Below are positions 25,590-30,724 of a DNA stretch of 30,724 nucleotides, piece after piece. Each line of letters begins with the position of its first letter. The first letter of the stretch is position 1. The DNA lies in assembly GCA_964569425.1 (NCBI GenBank), contig CAZMVD010000041.1, forward strand, positions 1 through 30,724. Reading direction: 5' to 3'. Made by a program: the position numbers and the translations under genes. Below the pieces are notes generated by a model, which saw only the letters and a program-made list of their open reading frames with translations, did no database searches and was not told where the DNA came from. The stretch is from JACQXM01 sp964569425 (GTDB lineage Bacteria > Planctomycetota > Phycisphaerae > UBA1845).

Positions 25590-27365
25590 CTACCCGCCCT
25601 GCCGAAACAGCACTTCCACCAGGACCCTGTCGCGGATGACCCCGGGGAGATGAAAAAGCAACCGGCCGTCGGCGTCGCGCGTGACCTGTTCGTGCAGCAG
25701 GTGGTTGACATACACCCAGCACGAATCGCTGGGAGTGTCGATCAGCTGAAAAGTCGGCGCCGAGAACGGTCGGCGAGCGCCGTCGAGCACGAAACGCACA
25801 CGCCCCTCGTCAGGCTTCAACACGTACACCCCGGCGCCATGATCGAAGCCGCACGTTCCCTCGGCCCCGACGCCCGGCGCGCCCGCAGCGCCGAGTTCAA
25901 AGCGCGGACAGGGCGGGTGCTCCGCGTCTTCGGCCCGGCGCAGACACTCCTCGGTCCCCAGGTTCCCCGCCGATTCCAACACCAACTGCGCGCTCCAGCG
26001 CTCCAGCGTGCCCGCCGCGGGCTCGGCAATGGCGACAAACGACATCCGGCGAACGTCGGGTTCATCGTGCTGCACCATGCGGACCGGGCTGGCGGAGGCC
26101 GCCGCCGACCGGACGAGAAAGAGTATCGCGGCGTCCGGTTCGGCGCGCCGCCAGACGGCATACGCGGCGTGGACCGCGCCGGCTTCGGATGCGGAAACCG
26201 TCTGCGCGCGGTCGGTGGGTTCGGTTCGCAGCGTGACCGCCAGACCCAGTTTCCCTGCCGACCAGGTGGCGTCTTCGCGCGTCGCCTCAACCTCCACAAA
26301 CACCTGACCGCTGGGGTAAATGCAGTAGCGCCAACGTTGGAAGGGGCGGCGATCGAGCGGAGCGTCGGCGTCAGCCGTAAAGCGCCAATCGGCCGTCACC
26401 ACAACCCGCACCGGGTTCATCTCCGTAATCCGCGCCCGCACGCTCACGCGGTCGCCCCACGCCGAAAAGTCCGGCGCCTGGTTATGGGCGACTTCCACCC
26501 GAACCGGCGTCGGGCCCAGCGCCGTTCCCTGAACAAGGTTCCGCAGCCGCAGCGGGTCGCCCGCGAGGTGGTGCCAGCCCACGATCTGCCCGTTGGCGAA
26601 CGTCAGCTCGAAGCGCCCACCCGCACCGATGAGCCACCGGCGCCCCACGCGCTGGACGTAGAGGGCACCCACGGCGGCCGGATCGCCCAGCAGCGTCTCT
26701 CGGCTGCCCGCAAGAATTAGGTCGTCGAGGATCAACTCGGCCGGGGCGCTCAAACCGGGCACCGACAGGCGGATCTCCTGCACGTCATCAAGCGGAATCC
26801 GCTCGGCCAGGTCGGCCAGGTCAAGGCGCAGCGTGTTCCACCCCTTGTCAAGCCGCTGCACCGTGCTGACCGCCAGACGGGCGGTCGGCGGTCCGGCGGC
26901 GACCGAAAGTTCCAAAGACAGCCCCGGTCGCGGAGCGGCCACCGAGAGCAACAGCAGATCATACGCGGACCAGTCGCGCTTGAGGTACCAGTTGGTGGCT
27001 TGGCGGTTGCTGAGTACCACGGCGTCGTCGGGTGTAACCGCGTGGAACGCAAGCGCCGCCCCTCCGGTCTCCGCACGCCCGCGTCTGGGTTCCAGCGCCG
27101 TGCGCGACTTGGCCGAAGCCGAATCCGGTTCGACCAGTTCCATGTGCGCGGGGTTTTCGAAATCGGAAAGCACCGCGAAGCGTCCGCCGCGCAGTTCCGG
27201 ATAGGTCTGCATGAGACGGTCGGTGTGCGTGGGCGCGTCCGGCCCGCCGGGGCCCGCGGACTGGCAGCCGGCAAGCGCGAGTACCCCGGCGCCGCAAATC
27301 AAGTTGAACAAGGCAGTGCCGCGGCGGCGGCATGATCGCGGGTTGCATCGCGCGCGTGAACTCAT
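25590..27365 (-). CDS. Lipoprotein with galactose-binding-like domain
   Basis: 591 aa. A long Arg-rich N-region leads into a lipoprotein signal (LICGAGVLALAGC, lipidated C34). Residues of about 60-220 look like a carbohydrate-binding, jelly-roll module: FAVLSDFENPAHMEL, NWYLKRDWSAYDLLLLSV, LDKGWNTLRLDLADLAERI and a closing AELILDDLILAG. The remaining 370 residues are beta-rich and not recognised (possibly a further sugar-binding or surface domain). It precedes the O-antigen-ligase-like gene by 39 bp in the same direction, so a role in handling an exported polysaccharide is inferred. The start is the first ATG; its ribosome site is weak. Confidence 0.75.
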   Translation of the reverse strand: MSSRARCNPRSCRRRGTALFNLICGAGVLALAGCQSAGPGGPDAPTHTDRLMQTYPELRGGRFAVLSDFENPAHMELVEPDSASAKSRTALEPRRGRAETGGAALAFHAVTPDDAVVLSNRQATNWYLKRDWSAYDLLLLSVAAPRPGLSLELSVAAGPPTARLAVSTVQRLDKGWNTLRLDLADLAERIPLDDVQEIRLSVPGLSAPAELILDDLILAGSRETLLGDPAAVGALYVQRVGRRWLIGAGGRFELTFANGQIVGWHHLAGDPLRLRNLVQGTALGPTPVRVEVAHNQAPDFSAWGDRVSVRARITEMNPVRVVVTADWRFTADADAPLDRRPFQRWRYCIYPSGQVFVEVEATREDATWSAGKLGLAVTLRTEPTDRAQTVSASEAGAVHAAYAVWRRAEPDAAILFLVRSAAASASPVRMVQHDEPDVRRMSFVAIAEPAAGTLERWSAQLVLESAGNLGTEECLRRAEDAEHPPCPRFELGAAGAPGVGAEGTCGFDHGAGVYVLKPDEGRVRFVLDGARRPFSAPTFQLIDTPSDSCWVYVNHLLHEQVTRDADGRLLFHLPGVIRDRVLVEVLFRQGG

Positions 27366-27457
27366 GGCCCATCAACGTACCGGTTGAGGCGCCCGCGGGC
27401 AATGACGACTCGACCGGTCGCCGGCAACGGGCGCTTCTCAATCAGCGTGGCAAATGG

Positions 27458-27756
27458 CCCCCGCAGGATTGGGCGATTGGACCACAAATGATTCGACCAA
27501 TGAACCCCGCAGTATTCGACGAATGGACCTCGCAGTATTCGATGAATCGCCCCCGCAGGTTTCGAAGAAAGGACCCCGCAGTATTCGACGAACGAACTTC
27601 GCAGGATTCGACCTATGAACCCCGCCGGACCCGACGAAAGGACCCCGCAGGATTCGACCAATGAACCCCGCAGTATTCGACGAATGGACCCCGCAGTATT
27701 CGACGAATCGCCCCCGCAGGTTTCGAAGAAAGGACCCCGTAGGGGTCCACGGAAAT
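27458..27756. repeat. 23-bp tandem repeat array (13 units)
   Basis: Thirteen consecutive 23-bp units with exact phase; consensus starts ACCCCGCAG, then TATTCGACGAA, then TGG. Units at 27504-27572 (three) recur at 27665-27733 with only two differences in 69 bp, giving a higher-order period of 161 bp (7 x 23). Many units carry the small palindrome TTCG-A-CGAA. The last unit merges into the hairpin GGACCCCGTAGGGGTCC of the adjacent REP-like element. Because 23 is not a multiple of three and no stop occurs in some frames, long spurious reading frames appear here; I do not call a gene. Confidence 0.95.
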
Positions 27757-27823
27757 AGCCGGGGGTTAAGCGCAGCGCAACCCCCGGTAACCGGCCCCTG
27801 TACCACTCGACCCCGAAGGGGTC
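27732..27823. repeat. REP-like element with three palindromes
   Basis: An outer hairpin GGACCCCGTAGGGGTCC (27732-27748), an inner inverted repeat CCGGGGGTT (27759-27767) / AACCCCCGG (27779-27787), and a second outer hairpin GACCCCGAAGGGGTC (27809-27823) preceded by ACTC. The order and spacing mirror the RAYT leader at 1-125, where ACTCG also precedes the distal hairpin. This is a likely substrate-type element for a RAYT such as the one at 1932-2384. Confidence 0.75.
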
Positions 27824-27857
27824 GTCCATTCCGACGTTCCACGTCGCGCCACCACAT

Positions 27858-28352
27858 TCACCCGTCTCCCAGGTGGCCTTGAAGGTAAACCGACTCAAAG
27901 CGCTCGCCGGATGCGTGCAACCGCCACGCCGTAATGTCGGCCGCCCGGCCCGCGCTCACACTCACAATGACATAAACATGGTCTGCCCAGGCTTCGCGCA
28001 AATCGCGCACCGACGGGCGCGCCGAGCCGTCCGGGTGCGAATGATAAAAGCCGACAATCCGGCGGTCGCCCCCGCGCGTGCCCCGCACCACGGAAAAAAG
28101 CGTCCGCCAGTCGATCTGATAGGCAATGCCGGGGTCATCCGCGATGTTCAACGCGGCCACGACTTCATCGGCAACGCGGTGCAACCCTTGCGCCGGGCCG
28201 AGCAGCACGCCGCAGCATTCGTGGGGAAACGCCGCGGCGGCGTGGCGGCGCAGCTGCGCGGCCACCCCGGGGGCGAAGTACAGCGAATCCCCCGCGTTCC
28301 TGTCGCCGGCCGACGGGCTGGACGCGTGCGAAGTCATGCCATCGCGGATCAT
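27858..28352 (-). CDS. JAB/JAMM-domain metalloprotease (Mov34/MPN-like)
   Basis: 164 aa from the ATG with GGAG nine bases upstream. The complete zinc motif is present: E45 in FPHECCGVLLG, then H104 and H106 in YHSHPDGSARPSVRD with S114 and D117 (HxHx7SxxD). Prokaryotic members cleave ubiquitin-like sulfur carriers or CysO-cysteine. No sulfur-carrier, E1-like or cysteine synthase gene is in the window, so its substrate is open. The frame stays open upstream over the neighbouring gene but without homology. The tandem array and REP-like element lie directly downstream. Confidence 0.9.
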   Translation of the reverse strand: MIRDGMTSHASSPSAGDRNAGDSLYFAPGVAAQLRRHAAAAFPHECCGVLLGPAQGLHRVADEVVAALNIADDPGIAYQIDWRTLFSVVRGTRGGDRRIVGFYHSHPDGSARPSVRDLREAWADHVYVIVSVSAGRAADITAWRLHASGERFESVYLQGHLGDG

Positions 28353-28437
28353 AACAACGATGCTCCGCTGGCGAACGGCGCGGCAAGCTTGGCCGGTCGC
28401 GTGAACGGGCTGATCGCGCAGCGGCGCCGCGCAGTCC

Positions 28438-30022
28438 TTATTCGACCGCCTGAAAGCGGTTGGCGAAGAGGGCGATGTCGCGCAGATCGACGTCGAAGTC
28501 GTGATCGAGATCAAACGCCGCGGAGCACATGGCGGTACACTGAGGGATCGGTGGCACCGGCAGAATCTTCGGTCCGCGGAAGCACGGCGGCAAAGCGGCG
28601 AAATCGGTGAGATCGACCACGCCGTCGTTGTCGAAGTCGCCATTGTCCACCGCTTCGCAGACGTCGAGCACGTTGTTCTGGTTGCAGTCCACGTAGGGCG
28701 CCACGAGCAGGTCGCACTCGTCGGGGATCAGGTTGGCGTTGCAGTCACCGGAAATGTCGAAGTACACGTCGCACGCATCGGCGATCCCGTTCTCGTTGCA
28801 ATCGGGCAGCACCTCGCACTCATCGAGCGTACCGTTGCCGTTGCAGTCGGTGGCCAAGCCCAGGGCCAATTCGTGCACATCGGGAATCAGGTTCTCGTTG
28901 CAGTCGAAAACCCAGGAGGCGAGAAACAGGCAGGTGGACAGAAAGCGCGACGTGGCCTGGGGGACGTTGGAGTTCGGCAGTTCAAGCGTGTAACCCCAGA
29001 TGCCATGCACCCCATACGTGTAATTGGTCGAGCCGCCGATCACCGGATAGGCCACGTCATAGACCGAGCCGATGGCGTAGAAGCCGCCGCCGTCCGTCTG
29101 GATCAGGTCGCGGACGCGCAAGCCGACGGTGAGAAACGTCTCGTGGTCCGGGCAATCGACGGGAGTGTGCCCCCCACGGCCAGATGAACCAGTTCACGTA
29201 GCCGTGAATGTCGAGTTGCAGGCGAATCTGCGGCCGCGCGATGATGAAATCGCGCAGCGCCGCGGTTTCCGGCTGCGAAAAGGGGGTTGAGCCCGCGCCG
29301 GGCCCGCCCCAGTTGCGGTTGAGGTCCACGTTGTTGACATTGTGGCGGCTGAAACGCGTATAGCCGTCAGGATTGGCGATGGGCACGAGGAACCACTCGA
29401 CCCGGTCCACCAGGCGCGCGACCTCGGCGTCGGTGGCGTAGTTGGTCAGCAGATAATCGGCGATATAAGTCGTCAAAGAGGCGGCGGCCTGCTCGTTGCC
29501 GTGCTGCGCGCCGAAGTAGAAGACAGCGGGCCTTTCAGTTCCCGGGCCGCTGATCCGCAGGCCCCAGATGGTCCGCCCTTCGACCGACTGCCCCACGTCG
29601 ATCAGTTGGGCAAGATCGGGATATTGCTGCGCGAGCCCGGCGAGATAATCGGCGTGCGCCGTGTAGGACTGGAGCGAATCGAAAAAGCCCCCGCGCGCGG
29701 ATGAGTAAAGGTCGTCGATGTGGCGCTGAAGGTCATCGACGACGACGGCGTACTTCAGGCCGGTGGCATCCAGCGCCGCGGCGGCCCGCGGGGCCAGTCG
29801 AACCTCCACCTCGCCGGGCTTGACCACTTCGGACCAGACCTGAAACGCCTCGCCCAGCCGTTCGAGTCCTTGGACGAGTTCAATGTCGTTCTGATCGCCA
29901 ACGGTGATCCGAACGACGCGGTAGCCTTCGTAGCCCCTGGGAACACCGTTGACTTTAGCCCCACGCGCCCCCGCAGAAGGGATCAGCAGAAAGATTGCAG
30001 CAAGAAACAGTCGAGGTGCCAT
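28438..30022 (-). CDS. Secreted M14 zinc carboxypeptidase with DCNxNG/dockerin tail, frameshifted
   Basis: Signal peptide MAPRLFLAAIFLLIPSAGARG, then a pro-region, then an M14 domain: zinc ligands H174 and E177 (GAQHGNEQAA), substrate-binding NRNW (235-238), third ligand H273 (QLDIHGYVNW). After WPWG (284) the frame is lost at a run of six C on the plus strand (29170-29175). Removing one base restores HTPVDCPDHETF and the rest of the enzyme, including catalytic E347 in YTLELP, then five DCNxN-type repeats and a dockerin-like end (GDFDNDGVVDLTDF, DHDFDVDLRDIALFANRF). The corrected length is 527 aa. AAAGGAG precedes the ATG. The break could be a sequencing error, a real mutation or phase variation. 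Confidence 0.88.
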
Positions 30023-30328
30023 GGTCGGGGCAGCTCCTTTGGCCTACACAATATCATATGGCCGGACTGTACTCAAGATCAGTCATTGCAGCCGAATGCC
30101 CATTGTCGTGGAGCCTTAGCTGCAGAAATGAGGGCAAACGGACCAGGTGCGATGGGACGTGGGCGAAAAGCTTGGACTCGTGGAGTCCGCACGGCTAAAC
30201 GCGTTACATGGGGAATCCTCGATGCCCCTGCCAGATTGGCAGTTTCGGAGAATTTCCCGGCGGGAACTTTCGGACTTGAAGGTGGTATGATTCTTCAGGC
30301 TCAATGAGTCAAAAAGAGGTGAGTGGGC
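30023..30328. promoter_or_regulatory. Divergent intergenic region with extended -10 promoter at 30283-30291
   Basis: A 306-bp region between the carboxypeptidase (minus) and the next gene (plus). Towards the plus strand TG-G-TATGAT (30283-30291) is a near-consensus extended -10 box without a good -35; transcription would start near 30298, about 30 nt before the ATG at 30329. Towards the minus strand TTGAGT (30076-30071) and TATTGT (30053-30048) have 17-bp spacing but would start almost on the ribosome site, so this is doubtful. No gene is seen. Confidence 0.45.
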
Positions 30329-30724
30329 ATGAATCAAACGTTAGCAGTCGTGGGGGTGGTTTGTGCTTTCGGCACTGGGGCATACGGCGATACCGTTCCC
30401 GTTTCCGACCCCGGTGCTCATGGAGATCGAGGCAACGATCTTCCGCCCATCCGAGTCGTTCCCCAATTGCTTTTCGAACCTCGAGGTCTTGTTGACCCCA
30501 CCGGACGAATGGCGGTCGCCGAGCAGTCGCTTCACGTACTCAGCGGGGTTCGTATTGTCGATTTGCGGAACAACCGCGTGGCGTGGAATCTGGAGTCACT
30601 CTGGCCGCATCAACCCGAGGCATTTGCCTTTAGCCATGACGGGGGACAGTTGGCTCGTTGTACACCCTATGGGGGAGAGATTCTGGATCTCGCTGCTGAT
30701 GTGGCGATGGAAGCCCCCTGGCTC
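30329..30724 (+). CDS. Secreted protein, start of a beta-propeller-like gene (cut by window end)
   Basis: 132 codons are open to the last base of the window, with no stop. The start is supported by AAAGAGGTGAG (30312-30322) and a signal peptide (MNQTLAVVGVVCAFGTGAYGD). The mature part begins PVSDPGAHGDRGND and reaches segments that resemble WD/TolB-type propeller blades: LHVLSGVRIVDLRNNRVAWNLESL, then EAFAFSHDGGQLARCTPYGGEILDLA. This suggests a secreted beta-propeller; the rest of the protein, and so its function, lies outside. Confidence 0.75.
   Translation, partial: MNQTLAVVGVVCAFGTGAYGDTVPVSDPGAHGDRGNDLPPIRVVPQLLFEPRGLVDPTGRMAVAEQSLHVLSGVRIVDLRNNRVAWNLESLWPHQPEAFAFSHDGGQLARCTPYGGEILDLAADVAMEAPWL

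Noticed and set aside
27458..27756. CRISPR array
   Set aside because: Units are directly abutting and all similar; there are no unique spacers and no cas genes.
27362..27898. Open minus-strand frames across the tandem array (repetitive protein)
   Set aside because: The 23-bp unit shifts frame at every copy and simply lacks stops; two different frames are open at once, there is no ribosome site, and the frames run into the REP-like element.

Overview
The window reads as a high-GC chromosomal scaffold from a planctomycete-like bacterium (Planctomycetota, probably Phycisphaerae or a relative). This is inferred from secreted proteins with D-C-N-x-N-G-x-P-D-x-C repeats and dockerin-like C-termini, from a REP-associated Y1 transposase with REP-like palindromes, and from the many other dispersed palindromic repeats. 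Two 10-N gaps (4596-4605, 21216-21225) and a left edge that coincides with a repeat suggest a draft or metagenome assembly. I saw no rRNA, tRNA or CRISPR array.

Layout. 1-2480: a perfect 170-bp direct repeat (1-170 and 1775-1944) brackets a three-gene cassette: a B3-like DNA-binding protein, an HNH endonuclease with an N-terminal HTH-like region, and a 78-aa unknown. The second repeat copy runs into an intact RAYT (IS200-like) transposase. 2646-10869: secreted S9 peptidase, secreted DCNxNG/dockerin protein, a lipoprotein-histidine kinase pair (minus strand), biotin-protein ligase, and a polytopic membrane protein. 11050-16350: a second dockerin-type secreted protein, a DUF1697 protein, an Xre/MbcA-RES toxin-antitoxin operon with a striking operator-promoter, a class V aminotransferase, and a Phd-RelE toxin-antitoxin operon. 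16549-23131: saccharopine-dehydrogenase-like reductase with an EamA transporter, a cyclase/KynB-like hydrolase, an unusual fusion of a degenerate RluA-type pseudouridine synthase domain with an RlmI-type methyltransferase, and a second class V PLP enzyme. 23142-30724: an O-antigen-ligase-like protein and a lipoprotein (one operon), a 23-bp tandem array next to a REP-like element, a JAMM protease, a secreted M14 carboxypeptidase split by a 1-nt frameshift, and the start of a secreted beta-propeller-like protein cut by the window end.

How the parts fit together. Secreted proteins carry related C-terminal modules (DCNxNG repeats, paired dockerin-like segments, Asp-Cys-Pro...Cys-Pro ends), suggesting a shared cell-surface or export theme together with two secreted peptidases and a glycan polymerase/ligase. 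The mobile and selfish component consists of the repeat-bounded HNH cassette, the RAYT/REP elements and two toxin-antitoxin operons. The strongest candidate for something undescribed is the B3-HNH-small-protein cassette bounded by duplicated RAYT leader DNA. Next are the 23-bp array apparently derived from a REP hairpin and the pseudouridine synthase-methyltransferase fusion that lacks the catalytic Asp.
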